Part shown: positions 24,629 through 33,261 of the stretch, piece by piece
Layout: each line of letters opens with the position of its first letter
How positions within the stretch are numbered: the first letter of the stretch is position 1
Origin: CALRWV02 sp943371965
GTDB taxonomy: Bacteria > Bacteroidota > JABWAT01
Direction: 5' to 3'
Assembly: GCA_943371965.1 (NCBI GenBank)
Contig: CALRWV020000002.1
Span: 124,001-188,000 of the forward strand
DNA: 64,000 bases
The notes under the pieces: generated by a model
Told to the model about the DNA's origin: nothing
Seen by the model: only the letters and a program-made list of their open reading frames with translations
Databases searched by the model: none
Made by a program: the position numbers and the translations under genes

Positions 24629-25555
24629 ATGAAAGCGCTTAAAAACATTCTGATTCCTGTGGATTTTTCATCACAGACACAACACGTTTTGAAACTGGCT
24701 CAAACTTGGGCAAAAGTTGAACATGCAAAAATTCACGTTCTGTTTATCAATGAACTCGTCAGTATGCCCTTTGTTGACCGTGAGTTTCCGTACGGACTTG
24801 CAAATTTCAAGGAACTTGATGAAGAAATTCACAAATGGGCGGAAAAAGAATTTGAAAAACTCCTGAAAAAAACTCCTGCCGATAACATCCGTTTTATCAT
24901 CAAAGAAGGAAAAGTGGCAGACGCTACGGTTGCGTATGCAGATTCCAATCATATTGATCTGACCATTATGGCAACCCATGCAAAAACGGATGCAGAGGAA
25001 CTGTTTATAGGGTCAAACACCAACCGCGTTCTACACAGAACCAATTCCCCGATGCTTGTCATGCGCGAACCGAAAAACGCAATTCACTATCCACCCAAAC
25101 ATATTCTGATCACCACTGATTTCAGCAAAAGTTCTACAGCAGTTTTTGAGTATGCTGCTTTCATTGCTTCGAACTGTGACTGCAAGATTTCCATTTTAAG
25201 CGTGGATTCCTTTGAAGGAAATTTTCTCGAAAAACTGACACAATACCACCGTGAAAAATTCTTTACTCCATTTGCAGAATTAAGCGACCGGATTTCAGTC
25301 AGACAGGGAAGGGCATTAAATGCTGATGCGGGAATTTTTAATTTTCTGGAAACAAATCCGGATGTTGATTTGATTGCCATGGCATCTCATGGAAGGTCAG
25401 GACTCAGTCATGTTATGCTGGGAAGCACAACAGAATCGGTGATAAGGAAAGTGAATATTCCGGTTCTGGTTGTCAGGTCATTTTTCAATGAAGAACATAA
25501 TCCTGAAAAGGAACATCACAGCAAATGGGAAATGGCAGGAGCACACCATAACTGA
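24629..25555 (+). CDS. Tandem universal stress protein (UspA-UspA)
   Basis: 308 residues with two Usp domains (about 1-145 and 155-290). Each starts with the expected strand (KNILIPVDFSSQ; KHILITTDFSKS) and ends with the nucleotide-binding glycine motif: GSNTNRVLHRTNSPMLVMR in the first and GRSGLSHVMLGSTTES followed by VIRKVNIPVLVVR in the second, so the second fits the ATP-binding form G-2x-G-9x-G-S/T. Cytosolic; role in stress survival is a family-level statement. The ATG at 24629 follows GTGAGGA, better than the upstream in-frame start at 24569. Confidence 0.93.
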   Translation: MKALKNILIPVDFSSQTQHVLKLAQTWAKVEHAKIHVLFINELVSMPFVDREFPYGLANFKELDEEIHKWAEKEFEKLLKKTPADNIRFIIKEGKVADATVAYADSNHIDLTIMATHAKTDAEELFIGSNTNRVLHRTNSPMLVMREPKNAIHYPPKHILITTDFSKSSTAVFEYAAFIASNCDCKISILSVDSFEGNFLEKLTQYHREKFFTPFAELSDRISVRQGRALNADAGIFNFLETNPDVDLIAMASHGRSGLSHVMLGSTTESVIRKVNIPVLVVRSFFNEEHNPEKEHHSKWEMAGAHHN

Positions 25556-25580
25556 TCTGTTTTTTTTTGTAATTTGCGAA

Positions 25581-25630
25581 TCAGGTTTGGCAATTCAGAA
25601 GTAAAATGAATTGCCAGCCTGATTTTTTTT
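25581..25630 (+). terminator. Rho-independent terminator after the UspA gene
   Basis: TCAGGTTTGGCAATTCA pairs with TGAATTGCCAGCCTGA and is followed by eight T residues. The stem, T-run and the next bases GATCTTGA are repeated after the intact esterase gene at 27913. Confidence 0.85.
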
Positions 25631-25720
25631 GATCTTGATCTTTCAAAAGGAAAGATTTTTTAAATGCTTTCAAAAAAAGATTTACATTTACCGGAAGAAA
25701 AAAGAAGGTATCATGAAAAC

Positions 25721-26075
25721 ATGAAATTATCTAAATTGAATTTATCCATTTTTTTGACTGTGCTTTTTTGCATTGGAATCTCTGGAAAAACTTTCGCACA
25801 ACCTTCACTTTTCAATTATGAAAAATACATCAATGGAAAAGGTGATACCTTAAATTACCAGCTATTAGTTCCAGATTGAGGACTGACACAAAAATTTCCG
25901 CTGGTTATTTTTCTGAACTGATCCAATGAACGCGGAAAATAAACTGATGCCGGTAATTTGGGGTGCTGATTTTTTATCAATAAAATCAATGCAGAAAACA
26001 CAAAGGAAAAATATTCGCTTTGTGAAATAAATGTAAGCTGTGTATCACCTTTTCCGGAAAGTTCAATCCCTTATA
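25721..26075 (+). pseudogene. Decayed copy of the secreted alpha/beta hydrolase at 27111
   Basis: The reading frame from 25721 encodes a signal peptide and then QPSLFNYEKYINGKGDTLNY and LLVPD, nearly identical to the start of the gene at 27111, but ends at a TGA (25877-25879) where the intact gene has a Tyr codon. The next about 100 bases still match the intact gene in DNA (GGACTGACACAAAAATTTCC, TTATTTTTCTG, GAACG.GGAAAA) with several stops and indels; a weak match near 26040-26070 recalls its IAPQCPENS segment. The rest of the hydrolase, including the catalytic serine, is gone. The right boundary is approximate. Confidence 0.85.
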
Positions 26076-26099
26076 TTGCAGAAGAAGTAAGAAATAAAA

Positions 26100-26633
26100 T
26101 TGAAGCAAAAAAAATCAGCTGAGTCAAAGAAAACAAAACTTGAACAGATTTTAACCAACTCTTATAAAGTTGGTATGATTTCATATTTGTCAGATCATCC
26201 GGAAGATTTCGGGGAAGCAATAAGACTGGCAATTTCAGATAAGCAACCCTATTCATGGAGAGCTGCCTGGCTGTTGTGGAGCTGCATGAAAGAAAATGAT
26301 TCAAGGTTACAGGAATTCGTCAAAACCATTATTGATACCATACCTGAGACAAGTGATTCACAACAGCGTGATCTCCTGATCATACTTCAGAAAATGGACA
26401 TCAAAGAAGAATATGAAGGGTTACTTTTTGATCATTGTGCAACAGTTTGGGGAGAAATAAACAAAAGACCATCAGTTCGAATTAATGCCTTTAAAATGAT
26501 GGTCAAGATTGTACAAAAACATCCTGAACTGTCGCATGAACTTGTTTTTCTGACTGGAGATCAATTTATAAATACTCTGTCGCCAGGTGTAAAGAAATCT
26601 ATTGGTGAACTGATAAAAGGTCTTAAAAAATAG
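26100..26633 (+). CDS. HEAT-like alpha-helical protein of unknown function
   Basis: 177 residues, all-helical, no signal peptide. The segment DKQPYSWRAAWLLWSCMKEN followed by RPSVRINAFKMMVKIVQ resembles HEAT-repeat-like small proteins common in Bacteroidota. I do not know its function. The frame opens at a TTG (26100); the first ATG (26175) would cut into the helical domain, so the true start is uncertain. A Cdd1 gene follows after 16 bp and is probably co-transcribed. Confidence 0.7.
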   Translation: MKQKKSAESKKTKLEQILTNSYKVGMISYLSDHPEDFGEAIRLAISDKQPYSWRAAWLLWSCMKENDSRLQEFVKTIIDTIPETSDSQQRDLLIILQKMDIKEEYEGLLFDHCATVWGEINKRPSVRINAFKMMVKIVQKHPELSHELVFLTGDQFINTLSPGVKKSIGELIKGLKK

Positions 26634-26649
26634 GGGATTTTTTCTGCAG

Positions 26650-26943
26650 GTGAATAATATCATTGAAAACAAACAGAAAGTCTTGAAGCAACTTCAAACT
26701 ATTCCCGGTATCGGAAAAGCATGTTCCCTTGATCTCTGGAACATTGGGATAAGATTGGTTTCAGACCTTAAAGGACAGAACCCAACTTTCCTTTACAGCA
26801 AATTAAATTCTTTCAGCGGAATTTCACACGATATTTGTATGCTTTATACTTTCCGGTGTGCGGTTTATTTTGCAACAGAAGACAATCACGAAAAAGAAAA
26901 ATTGAATTGGTGGTATTGGAAAGACAAAACTTATAATGAATGA
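26650..26943 (+). CDS. Cdd1-type helix-hairpin-helix protein (PF11731)
   Basis: 97 residues. It matches the 'pathogenicity locus' Cdd1 family in full: helix-hairpin-helix LQTIPGIGKACSLDLWNIGI at about 15-34, SDLKGQNPTFLYSKL, then the conserved CMLYTFRCAVYFATE and C-terminal EKLNWWYWKD. The HhH motif suggests non-specific DNA binding; the biological role is unknown. GTG start at 26650. The 167 bp that follow hold no gene I can see. Confidence 0.85.
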   Translation: MNNIIENKQKVLKQLQTIPGIGKACSLDLWNIGIRLVSDLKGQNPTFLYSKLNSFSGISHDICMLYTFRCAVYFATEDNHEKEKLNWWYWKDKTYNE

Positions 26944-27110
26944 CAATAGTAGTACGGGCTAATAAAAATAAAAAAGGGTCGTACTTGTATGGGCATATTT
27001 TGTTTCTCTAAACAGTTATTCCAAATTCAGTCTTACTTTTTCTTTCAATAATATTTGTTAAACCCTGGTTGACTGAAAATTAAATTCAAATAAAATAAGG
27101 ACTCGGATAA

Positions 27111-27893
27111 ATGAAAACCTTGAGAACAAACTTGTCAGCTTTTCTTGTTATACTTTTTTGTACCGGAAGTGTAACAACATCATATTCACAACCTTCACTT
27201 TTCAGTTACGAAAAATACAGCAACGGAAAAGGTGATACCTTAAATTACCGGTTGCTGGTTCCCGATTACGGACTGACACAAAAATTTCCTTTGGTTATTT
27301 TTCTGCACGGTTCAGGTGAACGTGGAAAAGACAATGATGCTCAGTTAAAATGGGGTGTCATGAATTTTGCGACTGATCAGAATCTGAAATTGCATCCTTC
27401 AATTGTGATAGCACCTCAATGTCCTGAAAATTCGGGTTGGGCAAACATATCATTCAATAATAATTATACTGAAATTTCATTGCTGCCCACACCAACCAAA
27501 CAAATGGAACTTTTAATTGAACTTATAAAACTAACTGCAACGAAATTACCCGTTGATACTTCCAGAATATATATTACTGGACTTTCCATGGGTGGTTTTG
27601 GTACTTTTGATGCAATTGAACGTTATCCGAATTTGTTTGCAGCAGCCGTTCCTGTTTGCGGCGCAGGAGATGTTTTAAAAGCAAAATCAATTGCGCATAT
27701 TCCAATCTGGATTTTTCATGGAGCTGATGATGGCGCAGTCAATCCTGCTTTTTCAAGTGACATGTTCAGGGCATTAACTGCAGCAGGAGCAAAGCCGGGA
27801 TTTACCCAATATCCGGAAGTTGGACATTTTTCCTGGATTGCCGCTTACAGTGACCCGATGATGATGGAATGGTTGTTCAGGCAGCGGAAATAA
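27111..27893 (+). CDS. Secreted alpha/beta hydrolase (phospholipase/carboxylesterase-like)
   Basis: 260 residues with signal peptide (about 1-26). The hydrolase core has FPLVIFLHGSGERGKD (oxyanion region), nucleophile elbow TGLSMGGFGT with Ser159, acid Asp at about 205 in FHGADDGAV and His239 in EVGHFSW, so the triad is complete. Related enzymes include the C-terminal esterase modules of polysaccharide-degrading systems; substrate not known. A truncated paralogue lies 1.4 kb upstream. The start at 27111 follows AAGGACTCGGATAA. A terminator follows. Confidence 0.9.
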   Translation: MKTLRTNLSAFLVILFCTGSVTTSYSQPSLFSYEKYSNGKGDTLNYRLLVPDYGLTQKFPLVIFLHGSGERGKDNDAQLKWGVMNFATDQNLKLHPSIVIAPQCPENSGWANISFNNNYTEISLLPTPTKQMELLIELIKLTATKLPVDTSRIYITGLSMGGFGTFDAIERYPNLFAAAVPVCGAGDVLKAKSIAHIPIWIFHGADDGAVNPAFSSDMFRALTAAGAKPGFTQYPEVGHFSWIAAYSDPMMMEWLFRQRK

Positions 27894-27912
27894 AGTAGCA
27901 GTTTAAAAATCT

Positions 27913-27956
27913 GGTTTGGCAATTCATGAATTGGGTTGCTGAACCTGATTTTTTTT
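27913..27956 (+). terminator. Terminator after the hydrolase gene
   Basis: GGTTTGGCAA pairs with TTGCTGAACC, followed by GA and eight T residues, then GATCTTGA. It shares these words with the terminator at 25581. Confidence 0.75.
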
Positions 27957-28046
27957 GATCTTGAGCAGGAAATACTACTTTATTTGATGACTTACTATTA
28001 ATTCATATATTTACAATGAAAAATTTGTGCCATGATATTGCTGGTA

Positions 28047-28075
28047 AAAACGAGTTAGCGGCAAGGCTATCACAC
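28047..28075 (+). other. Possible integron recombination core upstream of a cassette-like gene
   Basis: AACGAGTTAGCGGCAAGG contains GTTAGCG, close to the GTTRRRY core at which integron cassettes join. It stands 38 bp before the gene at 28113. The match is imperfect and no integrase gene is in the window. Confidence 0.4.
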
Positions 28076-28112
28076 ATTACACATAGACAGAAAAATCAAA
28101 ATTGAAATAAGT

Positions 28113-28724
28113 ATGAAGACAGTTTTTATTTTAATTGGTCTGATAATTTTAGTAATTACAATTTTTGCTATTTACAGATTTGTTACAGTGAAGAAACAAC
28201 ACAATAAGTTGAACGCAGAACGTTTTGAAAGAGTTAAAGAACTTTACGATAAACTTGAAAGTGGACAAGAGTTAACTGAACAAGACATTCTGCCATTTGC
28301 AAAGAATATAAAAACAAGACAAACAATTTTTGAACTTTTAAGAGACCAAGAAAAGACAAATCTTTTCCCAAAAGAATATAACACTTTGGTTAAAGGTGCT
28401 GAAAGTAATCTTGCAAATTGGTTAGAATTTCCAACAGAACTTGATGCTTGTCCTGATGAAATTGAACATATAAAACGTGTGACATTTGACTTTGACGGAA
28501 AGAATAATTTTGTCCATTATGAAGTTTTTAAATATAGAATGAATGAACCTCATTGGGCAGCAAAAAACGGATGGATTTTAGGTGTCGTTGGACCATATTT
28601 TGACGACAGCAAACCTTATGACTTCCCACAAGCAACATTTAGTAGAGTAAGTAGCACTTTGGACAAAGTAACACCTGAGGAAGAAGCGAAATGGGTACAC
28701 GAAAACATTTCAATGAAAAACTAA
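28113..28724 (+). CDS. Single-pass membrane protein of unknown function, cassette-like
   Basis: 203 residues. One N-terminal helix (FILIGLIILVITIFAIYRFV, residues 5-24) anchors a soluble domain with conserved-looking aromatic stretches (RVTFDFDGKNNFVHYEVFKY, EPHWAAKNGW, ILGVVGPYFDD). I do not recognise the family. All six glutamines are CAA, while the genes around it use CAA and CAG together, a sign of foreign origin. It is bracketed by a GTTAGCG core and a CCACTAAC core with attC-like arms, and so looks like the payload of an integron-type gene cassette. Confidence 0.75.
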   Translation: MKTVFILIGLIILVITIFAIYRFVTVKKQHNKLNAERFERVKELYDKLESGQELTEQDILPFAKNIKTRQTIFELLRDQEKTNLFPKEYNTLVKGAESNLANWLEFPTELDACPDEIEHIKRVTFDFDGKNNFVHYEVFKYRMNEPHWAAKNGWILGVVGPYFDDSKPYDFPQATFSRVSSTLDKVTPEEEAKWVHENISMKN

Positions 28725-28733
28725 TAACAGGCC

Positions 28734-28870
28734 CAGCCACTAACATAGGTTTGCCTAAATTGGGGCAGAAGTGCTAAATTGAACATTAGTAATTCTATTT
28801 GACATTTGTTCAAAACTGGACATTTATACTTCTAATCCCCCACTTCGGCAAGCGCACAACCTTTATCCAT
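28734..28870 (+). other. attC-like element downstream of the cassette-like gene
   Basis: It opens with CAGCCACTAACATAGGTTTG, i.e. a RYYYAAC-like core and a left arm, and closes with CACTTCGGCAAGCGCACAAC, whose complement repeats the left-arm words (AGGTT, TGCC, GAAGTG). The arms can pair over a loop of about 70 nt. The final GTTRRRY core is missing, so it may be a degenerate or truncated site. Confidence 0.45.
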
Positions 28871-28924
28871 CAATCACTTTCAAATTCTAAGAAAAATATT
28901 TTAACTAAACCCAAGAAATCAAAA

Positions 28925-29362
28925 ATGGACTTGGCAATAAGAAAAGCTAAAACCGAAGATTCCGAATCACTAACTGAACTTTCCAATCAGTTAAATTATA
29001 AAACCAACAATTCAGATATGCAAAACAGATTGTCTGAAATTTTAAAACACGATGACCATTGCGTTTATGTTGCGGTTGTAAACAGAAAGACTGTCGGCTG
29101 GATTCATGGATTTTTTTCGTTGCGGGTTGAATCAGATTTTTTTGTTGAAATTGGTGGTTTGATTGTCAATGTAGATTACAGGAAAAAAGGAATCGGAAAT
29201 AAATTGGTAGATAAAGTCATTTCGTGGACTGAATCAAGAAATTGCAGATTGATAAGAGTCAGATGCAATTCCATCAGAAAAGAAAGTCACCAGTTTTATG
29301 AAACTATTGGTTTTAACCTGAACAAAGAACAGAAAGTTTTCAGCAAAACGCTGAATTCATAA
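28925..29362 (+). CDS. GNAT-family N-acetyltransferase
   Basis: 145 residues, the typical single GNAT fold. Visible are the N-terminal LAIRKAKTEDSESLTEL, strand 4 FFVEIGGLIVNVDYRKKGIG with the acetyl-CoA pyrophosphate-binding RKKGIG loop, and the C-terminal FYETIGFNLNKEQKVFSK. Substrate unknown. The start at 28925 is the natural family start; the frame is open upstream to 28799 through the attC-like element, which is not expected to be coding. Codon use is like the rest of the window, unlike the preceding gene. Confidence 0.88.
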   Translation: MDLAIRKAKTEDSESLTELSNQLNYKTNNSDMQNRLSEILKHDDHCVYVAVVNRKTVGWIHGFFSLRVESDFFVEIGGLIVNVDYRKKGIGNKLVDKVISWTESRNCRLIRVRCNSIRKESHQFYETIGFNLNKEQKVFSKTLNS

Positions 29363-29403
29363 TTTAAGTTAAAACATTCATTGTTTTGCCCATAACTATT
29401 TTC

Positions 29404-29811
29404 TCACTTCCTGTCCTTCACCCGAATCACCAGTTTCAATCCTGACCAGTCATCATCAACGGCACAGACTTTCACATCCACAAAACCTGATTTAAGGGCA
29501 AAATCACGGATTTTGTTTTCATTCAGATCAGTCCGGATTTTTGATTTTCCCTTTGGCCACGAAATCCAGATCATTCCGTTTTGCCTGATGTTTTGTTTCA
29601 GATTCTGCAGTTCAAGCTGATAGGTTTTTTCTTCCGTCACAAAAAACTGAATAACATCAAAATCACCGGTCAGCTTTTTTGCAATCTGAATATTTTCAGG
29701 AAGTTCACCCAAAATGGAAAAATAATTTTCAGGTGCATTCAGAAAAATTAGTTTGTGGCCGGATTTTATTCCGAGCTTTTGGTGGAGTGGTTTTGAAGAA
29801 TAACCGGACAT
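29404..29811 (-). CDS. DUF3052 family protein
   Basis: 135 residues. It fits DUF3052: SGYSSKPLHQKLGIKSGHKL at the start, FDVIQFFVTEE, and a later GMIWISWPKGKSKI strand followed by DWSGLKLVIR. These are small cytosolic proteins with a methyltransferase-like alpha/beta topology but no known activity. I chose the ATG at 29811 ahead of MSGYSS; a TTG four codons earlier is less likely. Single gene. Confidence 0.88.
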   Translation of the reverse strand: MSGYSSKPLHQKLGIKSGHKLIFLNAPENYFSILGELPENIQIAKKLTGDFDVIQFFVTEEKTYQLELQNLKQNIRQNGMIWISWPKGKSKIRTDLNENKIRDFALKSGFVDVKVCAVDDDWSGLKLVIRVKDRK

Positions 29812-29930
29812 GGTAATTACCAATTACTAATGAATAATTACGAATTATAGTTTGGAGAGATAATTTGCTTCAGTTTACTTCCTCATCATTGAATAGACAA
29901 ATTACATTATTTACCCAAGAATTTAAACTT

Positions 29931-29960
29931 CCCCCTTTTTCAAAGGGGGACAAAGGGGGT
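29931..29960 (+). repeat. C5/G5 dispersed repeat, intergenic copy
   Basis: CCCCCTTTTTCAAAGGGGG followed by ACAAAGGGGG abuts the stop codon of the DUF4249 gene (other strand). A copy with 27 of 30 identical bases is inside the delta-60 repeat gene at 44301. Confidence 0.75.
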
Positions 29961-29961
29961 T

Positions 29962-30765
29962 TCATTTCAGTACTTCGTAGAAAACTTTTTTCCTTGACCC
30001 TGAGGCAAAATAACCGATGGCATTTTTTACTGAAAAACTGGGTTCATTCAATTCGCGTTTATCCTGAAATTGGGTATTGCTGTAGTTGAACAGATTGATG
30101 TCCATTGCAGTTACGGTCATTCTGAAACTTCCGTAATATTTGTGGAAAAACCCGACAGCCCTGAACCTTGTCTGTTTGGTATAGATTGATCTTGTCTTCT
30201 GGTCTTCCTTAGTGCCGGGCTCATCATCGTTTTCCTTTGAAATCTCAATCGCGGAAGAATCAGGGCCAATGAAGGTGGTGCTGACCAGATAAAAATTGTT
30301 GTTGGCCACTTCATTCCAGCTAACAACCAGCGAATCTTTATTCAGTGCGTCGGCAGAAAACGAGAAGTTGTTTTTGTTCTGGATCAGTTGCGTAAAAACA
30401 TCCGGTGTTGTTGTCTGTCCGGTAATCTTTTCAAATCCCGGAACAGTGACTGTAAGGAAATAAGTCGTATTCGGTTTGATGATAAACAGCGAATCTGAAT
30501 AGGTGCCCGGTTTTTCGTGAACGGCTGAAAGCGTGGTAATCTCACCGGTTTCAGATTGGATTTCTACCACGGCATTGGTGACTCCTGCAGTTTGGATATC
30601 ATAGGCCTGATCCAGCGGAACGGTTTTGGATATCTTAATGCTGTCGATTCCTTCCCCAACATAAAGGGCAGCCTTTACCACAATTTCTTCGCGGTAAGTA
30701 TAAGGGTCTGCAGGTGAGGTGCATCCTGAAATCAAAATTGCAAAAACAGGAATAATATTTTTCAT
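29962..30765 (-). CDS. DUF4249 lipoprotein, partner of a TonB receptor
   Basis: 267 residues. MKNIIPVFAILISGC gives a lipoprotein signal (Cys15). The rest follows DUF4249: YTYREEIVVKAALYVGEG, ISKTVPLDQAYD, TPDVFTQL and the C-terminal SVKNAIGYFASGSRKKVFYE. DUF4249 lipoproteins are usually encoded directly after a TonB-dependent receptor, as here (gap 56 bp), and presumably sit on the outer membrane as accessory substrate-binding partners, analogous to SusD. An alternative start at 30804 with GGAG in front would lengthen the leader by 13 residues. Confidence 0.85.
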   Translation of the reverse strand: MKNIIPVFAILISGCTSPADPYTYREEIVVKAALYVGEGIDSIKISKTVPLDQAYDIQTAGVTNAVVEIQSETGEITTLSAVHEKPGTYSDSLFIIKPNTTYFLTVTVPGFEKITGQTTTPDVFTQLIQNKNNFSFSADALNKDSLVVSWNEVANNNFYLVSTTFIGPDSSAIEISKENDDEPGTKEDQKTRSIYTKQTRFRAVGFFHKYYGSFRMTVTAMDINLFNYSNTQFQDKRELNEPSFSVKNAIGYFASGSRKKVFYEVLK

Positions 30766-30821
30766 CAGGTTTATTTTTCCGAAACTGTAACTGGTATTCA
30801 TCATGGTAACTCCGGTCATTC

Positions 30822-33059
30822 CTAAAATTTAAAGGAGAGTTCAAGGGTTGGTAGAAATGGAATCAGCCTGACATCTGTAATCACCGGTTTTTCTCCGGGT
30901 TCGCCAAACTGATAATCTCTGTACCATACATTTCTGTGATTGTAAAGATTGTAAATGCTGAACGAGAATCTCCATTGACCTCCCCATCCTTCCCATGATT
31001 TTGACGCACTGACATCTAGCCGGTGATAAGGTTCAAGACGGTACGCATTTTTTTCTCCGGCCCGTAAATAATCTCTCGGACGGTCAGGAAGTCCCAACCT
31101 GTAATATCCGGTTGGAACGGTGTAGGTTGTGCCGGTTGTAAATACAAATGTTGCGCCCAACACCCACGAGTTTTGAAGATCATAATTTCCTGTTAGGGAA
31201 AGATTGTGGGTGAAATCCCATTTGGCAGGATATTCCCTGCCGTAATTGATGGCATCAAAGGTGCGTTTGGTTTGGCTCCAGGTATAACCCATCCATCCGG
31301 TGAGTGAATTTGTTTTTTTCTGAAGGAAAAATTCAAGACCTGATGAATAACCGGTTCCGGTGTTGAACACGTTGACAAGTTTTTCCTCATTCAGCTGATT
31401 GCCGTCTTTTATTTCTGTCAGTCCTTTCATTGGTTTGTAGTAGCCTTCAACGCTGAAGGAATATTCACGGCTCGGATTGTATTCCACTCCGGCGATATAC
31501 TGGACTGCAGTCTGGGGTGAAATGGTTTCATCGATCGGGAACCACAAATCTGCAAACGAAGCCACATCGTTTACCACAACGGTGGTGTACTGGGCATAGT
31601 ATCCAATTGAACCTGTTAGAGCCAGTTTGTCGTCAAGAAAATGCTTGACCTGAATGCGGGGTTCAAAAACAGAACGGCTACCCGATGAAAAATAATTATA
31701 TCTGATTCCTGAAGTAACAAGCCACAGTGCATCGGGTCTCCATTCATCCTGAACATAAAGTGCAGAATATTTGGGTTTGGTTACAATATCCGTGGCGGTT
31801 CCGATAATACCGATTTCATTGTTGTACAGAAACCGGTACTGGGTTAACTGACCGCCGAATTTCAGAAAGTGATCTGAACTGACCGCCCATTCCAGGTCTC
31901 CCTTTGCCGAATATTCCCTGATCTGATTGTCAAACTTCACTTCAAAAGCAGGACTTAACTGCGCAGTGGTTTTTGAATAAAAATCCGTTGCTGCAAGTGT
32001 CAGGTTCGCATAAACCGAATTTGAAAATACGTGAGTCCATTTGCCGGAAAATGTTTTGTTTCCCCATGCCAGATTTATTTTCTGTTCTGCACCAACTTTC
32101 GGTTTCAGGGTAACATCAAGCACATCACTTCCCAGATAGGTTGAAAACGAAAACTTGTTATCCTCAAATTCATCCACATTTATTTTTGCATTGAAATCAT
32201 AGAAATAGTACGATGGCAGGTCTTTTTCGCCGGAGAGTTTCAGCAGCAGATCGAGATAGGTTCTTCTTCCTGAAACCATGAAGCTTCCGTATTTCCATGG
32301 ACCTTCAACTGTCAGTTTGGAACTGATGACGGAAACTGAACCGGCAGTGTGGTAATTGTTACGGTCGCCTTCTTTGTTGGTAATATCAAGAACCGCGGTC
32401 AGTCTTCCCCCATATTCAACCGGAAAACCACCCTTTATCAGTTTCACGTCTTTAATTGCATCGCTGTTGAATGTGCTGAAAAAACCAAACAGGTGTGATG
32501 GATTGTAAACCGTAATTCCATCCAGAAGAATCAGATTCTGATCGGGTGAGCCTCCCCTGATATAAAGTCCTGCACTCAGTTCATTCAGTGACTGAACACC
32601 CGGAATCAGTTGCAGCGAACGGAGCAAATCCGGCTCCCCGATGGATGGCATTTTTTTAAGATCGGCAGCCTGAAGATTGACTGATGAAATATTTTTATCG
32701 CGTTCCATGATGGCATCAGCTTCAACAACCACTTCATCAGTCAGGAAAGATGATTCAGTAAGATTGACTGAAATCTTGGTATAGGCATTTGCCTTTATTA
32801 TGACCTGATCCTGTTTGGTTTCATAACCAAGATAGGAGAACCGTACGGTGTAGGTACCGGGCGGAATATCAGGAATGGCAAAATATCCGCTTTTGTTGGT
32901 AATTGCTCCAAATTTGGTTCCGGTTATCAGAACATTGGCGCCAATGAGAGGTTCCCTGTTTGATTTGTCTGTAACAGTTCCTGAAAGCCCTCCATTTTGG
33001 GCAAAAAGCAGCTGTGAGGAATAAAGGAAAAATAATAAGGGAAGTAGATTTTTTTTCAT
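30822..33059 (-). CDS. TonB-dependent outer-membrane receptor
   Basis: 745 residues with signal peptide MKKNLLPLLFFLYSSQLLFA. Then a carboxypeptidase-D-like repeat (about 23-105: LSGTVTDKSNREPLIGANVL, GTYTVRFSYLGYE), a plug domain (about 125-230: LLRSLQLIPGVQSLNELSAG, LYIRGGSPDQNLILLDGITV) and a 22-strand barrel to a terminal LELSFKF. It imports an unknown substrate using TonB energy. It pairs with the DUF4249 lipoprotein downstream rather than a SusD. The start at 33059 is set by the signal peptide; the open frame extends upstream to 33191 without meaning. Confidence 0.95.
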   Translation of the reverse strand: MKKNLLPLLFFLYSSQLLFAQNGGLSGTVTDKSNREPLIGANVLITGTKFGAITNKSGYFAIPDIPPGTYTVRFSYLGYETKQDQVIIKANAYTKISVNLTESSFLTDEVVVEADAIMERDKNISSVNLQAADLKKMPSIGEPDLLRSLQLIPGVQSLNELSAGLYIRGGSPDQNLILLDGITVYNPSHLFGFFSTFNSDAIKDVKLIKGGFPVEYGGRLTAVLDITNKEGDRNNYHTAGSVSVISSKLTVEGPWKYGSFMVSGRRTYLDLLLKLSGEKDLPSYYFYDFNAKINVDEFEDNKFSFSTYLGSDVLDVTLKPKVGAEQKINLAWGNKTFSGKWTHVFSNSVYANLTLAATDFYSKTTAQLSPAFEVKFDNQIREYSAKGDLEWAVSSDHFLKFGGQLTQYRFLYNNEIGIIGTATDIVTKPKYSALYVQDEWRPDALWLVTSGIRYNYFSSGSRSVFEPRIQVKHFLDDKLALTGSIGYYAQYTTVVVNDVASFADLWFPIDETISPQTAVQYIAGVEYNPSREYSFSVEGYYKPMKGLTEIKDGNQLNEEKLVNVFNTGTGYSSGLEFFLQKKTNSLTGWMGYTWSQTKRTFDAINYGREYPAKWDFTHNLSLTGNYDLQNSWVLGATFVFTTGTTYTVPTGYYRLGLPDRPRDYLRAGEKNAYRLEPYHRLDVSASKSWEGWGGQWRFSFSIYNLYNHRNVWYRDYQFGEPGEKPVITDVRLIPFLPTLELSFKF

Positions 33060-33261
33060 TTGAGGATTTCTGATTGTCTTTGTACCAAGTTCGTGTAAAG
33101 TTACCGTAGCCGGTCCGCCAATGGCAATCCGGCTACAGATCAATTTTGTATCAATTTGTATCCTGCAATACTGACCTGCACAGTAACACATGCAGAAGAG
33201 TTTAAGTTCAGAATTGGGGATCGAACTTAAACCGAATGCAAAAAAAAGTTAACAGCAATCT

